A DNA stretch of 64,000 nt from CAWHQZ01 sp963831645 (GCA_963831645.1 CAWHQZ010000028.1:1-64000), one strand, 5' to 3'. Counted from the stretch's first letter, positions 35,644 to 51,248 are shown. Program-made: numbers and translations. Notes: generated from the sequence alone by a model not told the origin.

Positions 35644-36366
35644 ATGAACGAGCCGCGGTTTCTGGACGCCGGTGAAACGGCGCTCGTTGTCGAGTTCGGC
35701 GACAAGGTGGATCCGGCGATTCATGATCGCGTGCTGGCGCTTGACGCCGGATTGACTGCGCGCGCGCTACCGGGCGTACGCGAAACAGTGCCGACTTATC
35801 GGTCGCTCATGGTGCACTACGATCCGCTGACGCTCGATCGCGCCCGCCTCATCGAAACGGTCGGTGAAATTCAACAATCGCCGCGCGCCAACAGAATCGA
35901 TCCTGACCTGTGGGTCGTCCCCTGCTGCTATGACGAGGCGTTCGGTGAGGATATCGGATGGCTCGCGGAACAGACGAAGCTGTCGCACGAGCGCGTCGTC
36001 GGGCTTCATTCGGGCGCCGACTATCGCGTCTACATGTACGGCTTCGCGCCGGGCTTCTGTTATCTCGGCGGCCTGCCGAAGGAACTCGCGGTGTCGCGCC
36101 GCGTGCAGCCCAGGCCGCCGCACCCGCCGAACACCGTCCTCGTCGGCGGCGGCCTTACCTTGATCTCGACCTTCTCGATGCCGACAGGTTGGTGGCTGAT
36201 CGGACGCACGCCGGAGCGAATGTTCTCGCCTGCCCGGGAACCAGCTTTCCTCGTCAAGGTTGGCGACGCGTTGCGTTTCGAGCCGATCGGCCGATCGGAG
36301 TTCGACGCTCTCGAAGCACGCGCGGCCGCTGGACAAACCGTGGCGCGCAAGGCTTCTCGATCATGA
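35644..36366 (+). CDS. pxpB: 5-oxoprolinase subunit B (allophanate hydrolase subunit 1 family)
   Basis: The 240-residue protein has the family motifs FLDAGETALVVEFGDKVDP, VPTYRSLMVHYDPL, VPCCYDEAFGEDIGWLA, and YMYGFAPGFCYLGGLPKEL. GGGLTLISTFSMPTGWWLIGRTP is the conserved cyclophilin-like end. The gene is 12 bases after pxpA, and its stop overlaps the start of pxpC as ATGA. Confidence 0.93.
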   Translation: MNEPRFLDAGETALVVEFGDKVDPAIHDRVLALDAGLTARALPGVRETVPTYRSLMVHYDPLTLDRARLIETVGEIQQSPRANRIDPDLWVVPCCYDEAFGEDIGWLAEQTKLSHERVVGLHSGADYRVYMYGFAPGFCYLGGLPKELAVSRRVQPRPPHPPNTVLVGGGLTLISTFSMPTGWWLIGRTPERMFSPAREPAFLVKVGDALRFEPIGRSEFDALEARAAAGQTVARKASRS

Positions 36367-37430
36367 GCGGCGCGCTGCGCATCCTCTCAGCCGGACCGGG
36401 CGTGACCCTCCAGGATGGCGGCCGCCGATGTTATTTGCGCTTCGGTGTCACCGGCGCTGGACCGATGGATCCTCTCGCGCATGCGACCGCCAACCTCGCC
36501 GTCGGCGTGGCGCCAGATGCGGCGGCGATCGAGGCGTGGCTCGGCGGGCTCGACCTCGCGAACGAAGGCGCGGCGCTGACGATCGCGATCGCCGGCGGCG
36601 ACTTCAAGGTCGCGGTCGACGGCAAGACAATGCCGCCGCGGGTGCGCGCTACACTCCAGCCGGGCGCGACATTGTCGATCAGACCGGGCGCCGCCGGCTG
36701 CTGGTGCTATGTCGCCGTCGCGGGGCGCATCGACGTGCGCGCGACGCTCGGCTCGGTCTCGACGCATACGCGCTCCGGCATCGGCGGTCTGAACGGCAAG
36801 GCGCTCGCGACCGGAGACGTGTTGCCAGTAGCGTCGCCGCGCGTCGTCGCCACGGCCGCAGCGGATTCTGTTGCGCCCTGGCTCGATCGCGCCTCTGGCC
36901 CCATCCGCGTCGTGCTCGGCCCGCAGGACGATTTCTTCGCTTCTGATCAGATCGCAGCGTTTCTCGACGGGCCATGGACGATTTCGCCGCGCAGCGACCG
37001 CATGGCCTGCCTGCTCGACGGGCCCTCGTTAACGCACGCCAAGGGCTTCAATATCGTTTCCGATGGCGTCGCGTTGGGCGCCATCCAGGTCCCGGGCGAC
37101 TGTAAGCCTATCGTGCTGATGGCCGACCGCCAGCCGACCGGTGGCTATCCAAAGATCGCGACCGTCATCGGCGCCGACATTGGCCGGCTGGCGCAATTGC
37201 GACCGGGGACGACGATTCGATTCACCTCGGTCACCATCGCTGAAGCGGTCGTGGCGCGGCGCGCCGAACATGAGTTGCTTGCGCGTCCTATTGAAGGGCG
37301 GCCATTGACCAGAACCGATCTGCCCTCGGAACTGCTGCTCACGCTCAATCTCGTCGATGGCGTCATCGACGCGAAAAACACCGAAGCCCCGCGCCACCTC
37401 CAATCCGAGCAGGGACGCAGTCAGCACTGA
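36363..37430 (+). CDS. pxpC: 5-oxoprolinase subunit C (allophanate hydrolase subunit 2 family)
   Basis: The 355-residue protein starts at ATG 36363 overlapping pxpB. Motifs are LSAGPGVTLQDGGRRCYLRFGV, GAGPMDPLAHATANLAVG, a central GPQDDFFASDQI and the C-terminal VALGAIQVPGDCKPIVLMADRQPTGGYPKIATV. The last ~18 residues (KNTEAPRHLQSEQGRSQH) extend past the usual end and overlap the unusual 3' region, which may be a rearranged junction. Together with A and B it gives 5-oxoproline recycling. Confidence 0.93.
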   Translation: MSGALRILSAGPGVTLQDGGRRCYLRFGVTGAGPMDPLAHATANLAVGVAPDAAAIEAWLGGLDLANEGAALTIAIAGGDFKVAVDGKTMPPRVRATLQPGATLSIRPGAAGCWCYVAVAGRIDVRATLGSVSTHTRSGIGGLNGKALATGDVLPVASPRVVATAAADSVAPWLDRASGPIRVVLGPQDDFFASDQIAAFLDGPWTISPRSDRMACLLDGPSLTHAKGFNIVSDGVALGAIQVPGDCKPIVLMADRQPTGGYPKIATVIGADIGRLAQLRPGTTIRFTSVTIAEAVVARRAEHELLARPIEGRPLTRTDLPSELLLTLNLVDGVIDAKNTEAPRHLQSEQGRSQH

Positions 37431-37546
37431 TGCGGCGATCTTGATCATGGAGCACTCTGGTGAAGTCCCAGCGCGCTGGAAAACGGCTACGATGGTCGCT
37501 TTCGTCCCACCCTGGAACCCGCGGCCAGGACGGGGGCAGGCGGGGA

Positions 37547-38705
37547 TCAGCTTGTCTGTGCCACCGGAACACGGCGAAGCGATGTCAGGACAAGCATGCC
37601 ACCGAAGGCCGCCAATACAATCGCCATTCCGTGAGGATCCCAGATTTCCATGGCGACGCCCGCAAACAGCGGGCCCAATAGAGCACCGCTTTGCCACACC
37701 ATGAGAAATCCTGTCGTCGCGGCGGGCAGATCGCCGGTGGGGATCTTTGCGCCAAGGCCGGTAATACAGGCAGTGTACATGGCGCCGCCGCTCGCTCCCC
37801 AGACCAGCATCAGCGGCCACACCAGGAAATCCGAGGAGACGGCGGATGCCAGCACTGCGCAAAACGCCACTTGCACCAACCCGCAAGCCAGCAACATCGC
37901 ACGCGGTGAGAAGCGGTCAATCAGCCGCCCGGAGATCGGCTGGAAGATCAGGCTTCCCACGTACATGGCGGTCAGGAACCTCAGCGACCGTCCGGGCTCT
38001 GACCCTAGATGGATCGCGTAGAGCGGCAGCAACGCAAGCGAGCTTGCATACCTTACACCATGAATGAAGCCCGCAATGTTTTCGGCCAAGACGATGCGCA
38101 GAGTTGAACTGACCGACCGTCGAGCATGCCGATTTTCAGCGTCCTTTGCCGGTCGGGCAAATGGCAAGGGCAGTCCACACAACGTCAGCAATTCTGCCGC
38201 CACGGCGAAAGGCAGGAAACCCTGGGACCCTGTGTAACTCAGCATGAGGGGGCCCAGCGCCAGACCGGCCGCGAAGACGGCAATATAGATGCCAAGGATA
38301 GTGCCGCGCCGCGTGTTGATCCATGACTCACTGACGACCCACTGCAGCCCCAGCGCTCCCCCCATGATGAAACGCAGTGCCAGCCATAGCCAATAATTGT
38401 CGAATTGTGGGAACAGCAGCGCCGCGATCACCGCCGTCGCTGTTCCCAAATAGAAACTCGACAGCATGCCCAGCCCTCGACCAGCCCTCGGATGACCGGT
38501 GGATACAACAGACCCAACAGGAGAACGGCCATGGCCGGGGCGCCGGTTAGAGTTCCGTTCCAGGATGAGGAGATACTGCCGCCTCGGCTTTGAGAGAGAC
38601 CAGCGGCGGGAACATTCCGTAGCTGATGCCGATCACAGCAGCGGTACCGATGAGGATCGCCAGACTCCCCACGTCCGTCCGGTCCTGAGCAGCGTTAGCC
38701 GGCAT
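37547..38705 (-). pseudogene. MFS transporter, two frameshifts near its N-terminus
   Basis: From ATG 38705 the first frame gives TDVGSLAILIGTAAVIGISYG and FPPLVSLKAEAA, then shifts near 38567. SSWNGTLTGAPAMAVLLLGLL is in a second frame. An 11-base tandem duplication (CCAGCCCTCGA at about 38470-38492) shifts it again, and MLSSFYLGTATAVIAALLF runs cleanly to 37547. SESWINTRRGTILGIYIAVFAAG is a typical MFS loop of the YcaD-like group. It converges on pxpC. If the duplication is real the gene is dead. Confidence 0.75.
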
Positions 38706-38869
38706 GGCACCAACCCGAATGAACCTTGACTATAGCGTATGACTCCACAAACGATGCCGACTTCGTCCACTGACCCGAAGCCGAAATGCGGAAGCTCGAC
38801 ACAGCAGCCTACTGTTGGAATAGTATGGTTTCGATGTCAGCGACCCAATTTGGGGATGGCGTTATTTCT

Positions 38870-38914
38870 GTTGCGGCGCGAAGCGAAATTATAGTTCAGG
38901 TGCGTGTGAAGAAA
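38870..38914. repeat. direct repeat, right copy (flanking pxp-MFS segment)
   Basis: GCGAAATTATAGTTCAGG and GCGTGTGAAGAAA match the left copy at 34584-34630 apart from two missing bases and a few changes. The rest of the 38706-38939 gap has no recognised feature. Confidence 0.65.
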
Positions 38915-38939
38915 TTCCCATAGGGCGGTTCTGCGCGCC

Positions 38940-39467
38940 TCATTCCATCGGACGTCGCGCAAGCGCGGCGAGGATCAGGCAACCCATGGCGAGAAGCTGG
39001 AAGGCGGCCCCGGCGGCATGCGAATACTCCCATTGACGGCGCAACCCCGCCCAATTCTCCGGAATACTGGTCCAGTTGGCGGTCGCGGCATTGGCGGGAT
39101 AGGTGTAAGCCCAGAAAATCACCTGCGCTGCTGCGAGGCACAAGACGGCAGATATCGCAAAACCTGACACCAGCGGCTGCCGGCGGTAGAGTGTGGCGAC
39201 GGCGAGCATCGAAACAAGTTGAACCGCAAGGACATAAGCAAGCTGGAACCAGCCGCGGTAGATACCCTGGACGGTGAAGTACGCATCTCGCGGGAGGCCG
39301 ATCTTGTTCGGAAGCTCGAACAAGTGTGCAAGCGCTCCGCCCAAGGCAAGTGCGGTCGACATGAGCGCGACGAAGAAGACGACAGTGTACATCACCGGAT
39401 GACGCCTGCCGCGTGCGGCAGGTTTCAATGCGTCGGGCATGTTCAGAAAACGAGCAAGCGGCGCCAC
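38940..39467 (-). CDS. four-helix membrane protein of unknown function
   Basis: The product of up to 175 residues has four hydrophobic segments: VMYTVVFFVALMSTALALGG, FQLAYVLAVQLVSMLAVAT, FAISAVLCLAAAQVIFWAY and AAFQLLAMGCLILAALA. Between them are a HLFELPNKIGLPRDAYFTVQ loop and a soluble WTSIPENW stretch. An ATG at 39440 or 39392 is also possible. The family is uncharacterised as far as I can tell. Confidence 0.65.
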   Translation of the reverse strand: MAPLARFLNMPDALKPAARGRRHPVMYTVVFFVALMSTALALGGALAHLFELPNKIGLPRDAYFTVQGIYRGWFQLAYVLAVQLVSMLAVATLYRRQPLVSGFAISAVLCLAAAQVIFWAYTYPANAATANWTSIPENWAGLRRQWEYSHAAGAAFQLLAMGCLILAALARRPME

Positions 39468-39488
39468 GGTTCCGAAGGAACGCGGTGC

Positions 39489-40160
39489 TCAGGCTTTCCG
39501 CAGCAGACCTTTCTTCGCCAGAACGCTGCGAGGAATGCAGGCGCCGAAGCGGCGGCCCGGTTGGACAACGCGTCGGAAACAGTCCTTCTTTTTTGAGGTG
39601 CGCGGCTTTGTGACAGGATCCCAATCCGCAGAGAATCCGGCCATCTCGACCGGAATGCCGCCTTTAGCAAGAACCGCCTTTCCCAGATGGTACTGCACCC
39701 GCCTGCAGTAGTGAACCGAAAGAGGCGAAAAGCGTGTCTCGCCATGGCCGGCACGGTACTTCATGACCGTGGTGCAGATGTCACCGCGGGCCAGCCGCCA
39801 TGCCTCAGCGAGGTAACGCGCTCCATAGGAGATGTTGGTGGCAGGCTCGGCCAATCGGGCAAGCGATCCAGTGAAGCCCATCATCGCCGCGGTGGAGGGC
39901 CGTACCTGCATAAGGCCGATTTCTCCCACACCGCCGCGCGCTTTGGCATTGTAACCGCTTTCCACCCACATGACGGCATCGATAAGCGCAAAGGGAACGC
40001 CATGGCGTGCAGCCTCGGCACGGCCGATGTGGCGGTAAAGCTCCCTGGGATCTCCCTCCCCGACAAGTGGAGGCCGCGCCAGAGCCAAGCCGGGCGCAGA
40101 CGCGGCAAGGAGAAAGACGGCAAGGAGAGATAGTGAAACTCTTTGCAGAAGCGACCTCAT
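39489..40160 (-). CDS. lytic transglycosylase (SLT family)
   Basis: The 223-residue product has a signal peptide (LLAVFLLAASAPGLALA). The SLT domain is ALIDAVMWVESGYNAKARG with the catalytic Glu, GLMQVRPSTAAMMGF, NISYGARYLAEAWRLARGD, and a KYRAGHGETRF end in place of the usual YNAG. It cleaves peptidoglycan strands in the periplasm. The C-terminal ~40 residues are basic and not part of the domain. No secretion-system genes are adjacent, so a general cell-wall role is likely. Confidence 0.88.
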   Translation of the reverse strand: MRSLLQRVSLSLLAVFLLAASAPGLALARPPLVGEGDPRELYRHIGRAEAARHGVPFALIDAVMWVESGYNAKARGGVGEIGLMQVRPSTAAMMGFTGSLARLAEPATNISYGARYLAEAWRLARGDICTTVMKYRAGHGETRFSPLSVHYCRRVQYHLGKAVLAKGGIPVEMAGFSADWDPVTKPRTSKKKDCFRRVVQPGRRFGACIPRSVLAKKGLLRKA

Positions 40161-40176
40161 CCAGTACCCGTAAACG

Positions 40177-40647
40177 CTAAAGATAGGCGATTGCGCGGCC
40201 GGCGAAAAGTACGCTTATCCAGACGGCTGCCGACACCATTGCATGTAGCCTGGCAGCGGGCGGTAGGCTGCCTTGCCCGCGACCTGCCCGGCGGCGAAAG
40301 AAGTAATAGGCGCATACATTGAGAAATCCTGCCAGCAGCAGCGCCATTTTCACTTGAAACACGGGATTGAGACCGATGGCGCCGGCTTCAGCGGCAAACA
40401 GCACCGGCCCGGTAACCGCCAATATCAGAATACCCAAGGCAGCAAGGGGGACGACCGCGCCGCCCGCCGCCGCGGCCTCGCTGTAGCGGCGGAAAAGCAC
40501 CAGCATGTCGAACACGGCGATGCCGCCGACCAGCAATGCCGCGCCCAGCACATGGCCGAGGTTGGCTGCCGGGTATAGCCAGGTCAGCGATCGGGCCGCT
40601 TGTCCGAGCCACGAGCTCTCGATCGCGGCGAGCAGGCTTGCAAACAT
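40177..40647 (-). CDS. DUF6644-like membrane protein
   Basis: The 156-residue protein has four membrane helices (LGHVLGAALLVGGIAVFDML, VPLAALGILILAVTGPVLFAAE, VKMALLLAGFLNVCAYYFFRR, MVSAAVWISVLFAGRAIAYL) and the early motif WLYPAANLGHVLG. It is close to the DUF6152 gene in the same direction, a pairing I have seen in annotated genomes. Function unknown; a haem or quinone-related role is only a guess. Confidence 0.7.
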   Translation of the reverse strand: MFASLLAAIESSWLGQAARSLTWLYPAANLGHVLGAALLVGGIAVFDMLVLFRRYSEAAAAGGAVVPLAALGILILAVTGPVLFAAEAGAIGLNPVFQVKMALLLAGFLNVCAYYFFRRRAGRGQGSLPPAARLHAMVSAAVWISVLFAGRAIAYL

Positions 40648-40662
40648 GGGGAGCGTCGGCCG

Positions 40663-41013
40663 TCAGCGCAATTCGAAGGTCTTGCCTCCTACGACAATGC
40701 GCTCCGCCCGCATTTCATTCGCCGTCCGGGTGGAGGGATATCCTTCCACCGACACGGGACTGCCCAAGGCCAGCATTTCCGGGGTAAGGCCGCGGTTCTG
40801 CATCCGGGAGATCGGCGCCAGCACGATCATCCAAACCGCACCCTCGTGTTTGAGCATGAGATGTACATGGGGATTTTGCCAGCTCAAAGTTTCGACAGGC
40901 GCCGCAATCACAAACTTCTTCGCGGCATCGTAACTGCCCCAGCCATGATGGGCCAGTGCAGCGGCGGAAGACAACACGAACAGGACAGCTAAAACGATCA
41001 GCGCTTTCTTCAT
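40663..41013 (-). CDS. DUF6152-family exported protein
   Basis: The product of 116 residues has a signal peptide (ALIVLAVLFVLSSAAALA) followed directly by HHGWGSYDAAKKF. The motif WQNPHVHLML with paired His and MRAERIVVGGKTFELR at the end are typical. The His-rich start could bind metal. It ends 15 bases before the DUF6644-like gene and was probably co-transcribed with it. Confidence 0.8.
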   Translation of the reverse strand: MKKALIVLAVLFVLSSAAALAHHGWGSYDAAKKFVIAAPVETLSWQNPHVHLMLKHEGAVWMIVLAPISRMQNRGLTPEMLALGSPVSVEGYPSTRTANEMRAERIVVGGKTFELR

Positions 41014-41034
41014 GAAGAACCTCCCATTCTTGGT

Positions 41035-42596
41035 CTACGGCGAATACCGGTGATTGCCCCTCGTCATCAGCGTCCCGGCTTGCGGCGCACCGGCCTCGGA
41101 ACCCCGCTCGCTTTCCAGACGCTCGACGGCTGGCTGCGGCCTTCCGTTGCCGCGCACATCCTCCCCCGGAAGCGGCACTTCGAATTTAGCCTCCAGCCCG
41201 TGCGGCTGGTAATTCATCTGCACATCTGCCCCGGTCTGGGAGGCGAACAACTTGTCGATCAAGTGCGTGCCAAAGCCCTTACGCTGCGGTCGAGCCACCA
41301 CGGGGCCGCCAACTTCCTGCCAGAGAATGCGCAAGCGTTGTTCTGCCTCGTCGGTCAATGACCACGAAACTTTGAGGCTCCCGCGCCGAGACGATAGCGC
41401 CCCGTATTTCACCGCGTTGGTGGTAAGCTCGTGAAACGCCATGCCGAGCGACAGCGCCATGTCGGAGGGCAGCTCGATGGCTGGCCCCTCGAGCTCAATA
41501 CGCGGCCGTACCGTGTCGTCGAATAGATCAAGCTCGATCGACAGCAAATCGCGGATCCCAATGCGCGACCAGTTGTTCGTGACCAGCAGCGTATGCGTCA
41601 TCCCCAGGGCATGAAGCCGCTGTACGAACGACTGACGGAAGGTGTCAATGTCGGAGGCGAAGCGCGCGGTGAAGCTGGCGATTGCCTGCACGGTAGACAG
41701 CGTGTTCTTCACTCGATGATGAAGCTCGCGCACCATGAGCCGCTGCTGTTCCTCCGCTCTCTTGTGCGCAGTGATGTCCATAATTACACCAAGCATGCGG
41801 GCCGGCGCCCCGGTCGCATCGCGCTCACATCTAGCGAAGTTTTCGACCCAAACGGTCGAACCGTCGGGGCGTACGATGCGGTACATGGCATGCAGGTCGG
41901 AGCCCGTCGACTCCGATTGCTGTAGAGCGGCTGTCGCGGCGGGCAGATCTTCGGAATGGACTCTTGCACGCCAAGCCTCGCGGCTCGGCGTGATCTCTCC
42001 GGGACGATATCCCAGCAGCGCGTGTTTGCCTTCCGACCACCACATCTCGCCCGTGGGTAACGTTCGCTCCCACGTACCCAGCTTTGCAGCTTCCAACGCC
42101 AAATTCAGCCGCACCGCAGCGCGCTCAAGTTCCGCCGTGCGCGCGGCAACTCTGCTTTCAAGCTCGCGGTTCAGCTCTTCCAGAGCACGAGTTTTGCGAT
42201 AAAGGTCCACGAAAACCTTCACCTTGGCGCGCAGGACAGCCGGCACGACGGGTACGGGAACGTAGTCGACGCCGCCGAGCTCATAGCCGCGCAGACGATC
42301 GACATCGCCGAGCTGAATGGCGGAGATGAAGATAATGGCCGTCTTGCGAAAGCGGGGATGCTCCCGGATCATCGCGGCCAGCTCAAAACCGTCCAGCTCC
42401 GGCATCATGACATCAATCAAGATGACCGCGACTTCGTGCCTGAGCAGCAATTCCAAGGCTTCGCGCCCCGATGAGGCCTTGAGAAGATTCTCGCCGAGGT
42501 CCGCCAGGATCGCCTCATGGCTGATAAGCTTGGACATCTGGTCGTCGACCAGAAGGATGTTGACCTCATCGTGGTCAACCATCGCGCCGGTTTCGC

Positions 42597-42612
<16 letters not shown>
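41035..42612 (-). CDS. response regulator-PAS-HWE histidine kinase
   Basis: The product of about 525 residues has a receiver domain (NILLVDDQMSKLISHEAIL, IDVMMPELDGFELA with phospho-Asp), a coiled coil (LYRKTRALEELNRELESRV), a PAS domain with PAC (MYRIVRPDGSTVWVENFAR) and a HWE/HisKA_2 kinase. The kinase starts with ELHHRVKNTLSTVQAIA, has the family's AFHELTTNAVKYGAL N-box and ends with GFGTHLIDKL. The start at 42612 overlaps the stop of the giant kinase by 16 bases (42582 is an alternative), so the pair is co-translated and likely works together. Such kinases often sit in general stress pathways. Confidence 0.9.
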
Positions 42613-48079
<5,467 letters not shown>

Positions 48080-48248
48080 GGCATTCCTCTTGAGCGTATT
48101 CCACCCGACGGATTGCAAGGCTCTTTGAAGAAACTGCAAGTCTCGCCGCGCAAGTACCGACACGGGGATCTATTTATCGGCGCATAATCTGCCCCACTAA
48201 CGAACCTCGCCCGCCCACAAAAGTTCCGGATGAAAAAGAAATATTGTC

Positions 48249-48263
48249 GAACATAACTAGAAC
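48249..48263. promoter_or_regulatory. LexA box (SOS operator) upstream of lexA
   Basis: GAACATAACTAGAAC is a perfect match to the alphaproteobacterial LexA site GAAC-N7-GAAC. It is 68 bases before the lexA start, which implies autoregulation. It lies also in the divergent region of the giant kinase gene (start 48079), but is nearer lexA. Confidence 0.85.
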
Positions 48264-48331
48264 AACTATAAATGTTGCGGTTTTGTTCCGATTCTTTGGG
48301 CGTTACCCGCCGCAGCCAGAAGGTTGACGAG

Positions 48332-49042
48332 ATGCTGACCAAAAAGCAGTTTGAGCTTTTGATGTTCATCCACGAACGGCTAAAGGAGGCGGGTGTGCCG
48401 CCCTCTTTCGATGAGATGAAGGAGGCCCTCGACCTTCGATCGAAGTCGGGCATCCATCGTCTCATCACGGCGCTCGAGGAGCGCGGTTTCATCCGCCGCC
48501 TGCCCCATCGGGCACGGGCGCTCGAAGTGGTAAAGTTGCCGGAATTGGTGGCTCCAAGCCTTTTCGCACAACGGCAGAAGACTGCGTTCAGCCCCAATGT
48601 CATCCAGGGCTCACTTGGACGGGTCAAGGCGCTGCCGCAGACAGCCGATGGAAGCCCGCGCGGTGCGGTGGTGCCGGTCATGGGCAGGATCGCCGCCGGC
48701 GTACCGATATCAGCCATCCAGGATCACACGCACAACATCGCCGTTCCACCCGAGATGCTCGGCACCGGCGATCATTTTGCGCTCGAGGTCAAGGGCGACT
48801 CCATGGTCGACGCCGGAATTTTCGAAGGCGATACGGTGGTGATCAGGAAAGCCGACACAGCACAGACGGGCGACATTGTCGTCGCCTTGATCGATGATGA
48901 GGAAGCGACGCTCAAGCGCCTTCGCCGCAAGGGAGCGTCAATCGCCCTCGAAGCCGCAAACGCGGCATACGAAACCCGAATATTCGGTCCGGACAGAGTT
49001 CGCGTACAGGGAAAACTCGTCGGCTTGATTCGCCGGTACTGA
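48332..49042 (+). CDS. lexA: LexA repressor
   Basis: The 236-residue protein has the N-terminal winged helix (MLTKKQFELLMFIHERLKE, PPSFDEMKEALDLRSKSGIH) and the self-cleavage site Ala-Gly in GRIAAGVPIS. The catalytic Ser is in KGDSMVDAGIFEGD and the Lys in DDEEATLKRLRRK. ATG 48332 fits the family start; the open frame upstream is not used. It represses the SOS regulon and, through the box at 48249, itself. Confidence 0.96.
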   Translation: MLTKKQFELLMFIHERLKEAGVPPSFDEMKEALDLRSKSGIHRLITALEERGFIRRLPHRARALEVVKLPELVAPSLFAQRQKTAFSPNVIQGSLGRVKALPQTADGSPRGAVVPVMGRIAAGVPISAIQDHTHNIAVPPEMLGTGDHFALEVKGDSMVDAGIFEGDTVVIRKADTAQTGDIVVALIDDEEATLKRLRRKGASIALEAANAAYETRIFGPDRVRVQGKLVGLIRRY

Positions 49043-49058
49043 CGGCTGGGTCCCTGCG

Positions 49059-51248
49059 TCAGGAGTCCTTGCTTCCTGGGCGCGCGGGAGGGTCTGCCGG
49101 TCGCTTGCGCGGTTTGGGCTCGGCGACCCACGGCCGAAGGCCACGGTGCTCGCGAACCGTGCTCATCTTCAGCGAATCATCCGCAATGAAGATCGCATGG
49201 GCGCCATGCCGCCACACATCGAAACGGTCGACGCGATGGGTGATGTTCCGGCAGCGGCGGCGCAGCGGAAATGCCGCCACGACAAGATCGACCTCGGGGC
49301 AAGAAAAGTCCTGTTCGGCTTCCTCCGTGAGGTAAGCTACTCGTCGGCCCTTGACGACGGCCAGACAGACCTCGGGTTTACAGGACCAGCCCTGCCGGCG
49401 GTGAGCATCGATCGGCTTGGCGCCGTCGCCGTCACTCAACAGCCAGCGCTCGACAGCAAAGGTGCTGCGCCGCGCCAACGCCGGGACGAGCTCGCCCGCG
49501 GAGTTGCGAATAGCCACATTGCGGGCCGTGCGCTCGACCAGGATGTCGGGCTCGCTGCGCCATCCGGCGATCAGCAATCCAGCCAGCAGAGCCAGCATTC
49601 CCAGCCACCGCACGCCGGTTTTGAAAATGCAGCACCAAAGCAACCCTGAGATCATTAGCAGTACGGCTGGCGAGCCATAGCTCGCGGCGACAATCTGGGC
49701 TCCGGGGAGACTTGCCGTCCAATCGGAAATTGCCATTACGGCGTCCAAACCGAAGCCCATGGCCGCCAGCGGCAATGGTTCAAGCCCCAACGGTATGAGC
49801 AGAGTAGCTCCAAGCGCCATCGGCATGACGATGAAGCTCACGACCGGCAGGGCGAGCAGGTTCGCAAGCAAACCGTAGACGGCGATTCGATTGAAGTGAA
49901 AGGCAGCAACCGGACCGGTGCACAGACCGGCAATCAGGCTGGTGGCGGCAGCAAAAACGATGCCTCGGATCAACCGCCGAACGCTCCGGGGTACAAGACT
50001 TGACCTGACTTCGCCTTCGGTATCGAGCCAGTTTCTGTCGCGGGCCGCCTCGTAGAAGCTCATGAGTCCCGCAACAGCAAGAAAGCTCATCTGAAATCCC
50101 GCATCAAGCGCGGATGCCGGCCGCAGAAGGAGCACGACGAGAGCGGCCATCGCCACGTTGCGCAAGCTGAGCGCCGGGCGATCGAACAGTATGGCGCCGA
50201 ACATGATAGCGAGCATGATGTAGGAGCGCTGGGTCGGTACCTCGCTACCGGACAGGAGCAGATAGAAGGCGCCAACGGTCAACGCGCCCAAAGCGGCCCA
50301 TTTCTTGATCGGCCAGTTTGCAGCCAACGATGGCGACAAGGCGAGCAGTGCCCGCACCAACCAAAAGAATCCTCCGGCGACCAGCGTCATGTGAAGGCCG
50401 GAGATCGAAATGACATGCGCAAGGCCCGAGGCCTGCAAGCTCGAAGTGGTGGACGCCGACACACTGCTCCGATCGCCGGTCACGAGCGCCGTGGCAAAGG
50501 CTCCTACGTCCCCCGGAAGCGCCTGTGAAATTCGGCCGCCGATGAGCTCCCGGAGCACTTCCAGCCTGTGCTTCACCTCGAGAATGGGGCCCGCGGAGCG
50601 CTGCTTATCGACTTCGAGCGAATTTAGAACGCGCCCGGTCGCCCCGATACCGCGCAGCCATTGACTGCGTGCGTGGTCGTAGCCTCCGGGAGCCACCGGG
50701 GTCAGCAGCGGGAACAGCCTTAGGCTGCCGGAAACGAACCTCCCGATACGCAGATCACCGCTCACGGGGACAGTGAGCACGATCCGTTTCGGCCGCTCAT
50801 TGACGGGAAGGTCCTCGAGCGCAACGATCCGCACAGTGAGCGCGGCGCTGCGCCGCCCGCGCCGGTCAATGTTCTCGATCACTCCTTCGAAGCGGGAAAC
50901 TTCGGTGACTGAGGCGACCAGGGGCGTGCCTGACAAGATCGCATTGCACTTTGCCAATATGAATCCCGCCAGCGCGGCGCCAAACATCGCAGCCGCCCAA
51001 GGTCGCTCACGCCAGCACGTGTAAGTCAGAGTGGCAAGAGCCCCCAGCGCCAGCATGATCACACCAGCGCCGGGCTCTATGGGCAACGAGAAATAGACAC
51101 CAATCCCGGCCACGAGCCCGACCGGCAGCCAGAGAAATCCCCGGCCCGCCTCGCGCTCGACGCAAGTTGCACTTCTTAGCGAGCCAAAACGGTGCAGCAG
51201 CCGGCCAACCCCCTCCAGCTGTCGAGTGTCCTCCAGGACTGCGCTCAC
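49059..51248 (-). CDS. comEC: ComEC/Rec2 family DNA-uptake channel protein
   Basis: The product of about 729 residues is taken from GTG 51248 after GGGAG; the frame is open further up but would run into gltX. The N-terminal part has membrane segments and a DUF4131 region (FEGVIENIDRRGRRSAALTV). The Competence domain follows (GLAHVISISGLHMTLVAGGFFWLVRA; AMLAIMFGAILFDRPALSLRN). The C-terminal beta-lactamase-like part is present but lacks a clear HxHxDH motif. ComEC carries single-stranded DNA through the inner membrane. The position between lexA and gltX is conserved in rhizobia. Confidence 0.92.
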   Translation of the reverse strand: MSAVLEDTRQLEGVGRLLHRFGSLRSATCVEREAGRGFLWLPVGLVAGIGVYFSLPIEPGAGVIMLALGALATLTYTCWRERPWAAAMFGAALAGFILAKCNAILSGTPLVASVTEVSRFEGVIENIDRRGRRSAALTVRIVALEDLPVNERPKRIVLTVPVSGDLRIGRFVSGSLRLFPLLTPVAPGGYDHARSQWLRGIGATGRVLNSLEVDKQRSAGPILEVKHRLEVLRELIGGRISQALPGDVGAFATALVTGDRSSVSASTTSSLQASGLAHVISISGLHMTLVAGGFFWLVRALLALSPSLAANWPIKKWAALGALTVGAFYLLLSGSEVPTQRSYIMLAIMFGAILFDRPALSLRNVAMAALVVLLLRPASALDAGFQMSFLAVAGLMSFYEAARDRNWLDTEGEVRSSLVPRSVRRLIRGIVFAAATSLIAGLCTGPVAAFHFNRIAVYGLLANLLALPVVSFIVMPMALGATLLIPLGLEPLPLAAMGFGLDAVMAISDWTASLPGAQIVAASYGSPAVLLMISGLLWCCIFKTGVRWLGMLALLAGLLIAGWRSEPDILVERTARNVAIRNSAGELVPALARRSTFAVERWLLSDGDGAKPIDAHRRQGWSCKPEVCLAVVKGRRVAYLTEEAEQDFSCPEVDLVVAAFPLRRRCRNITHRVDRFDVWRHGAHAIFIADDSLKMSTVREHRGLRPWVAEPKPRKRPADPPARPGSKDS

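Noticed and set aside
35958..37430. 490-residue fused start of pxpC
   Set aside because: The upstream part is out of frame with pxpB; ATG 36363 overlaps the pxpB stop in the usual ATGA form.
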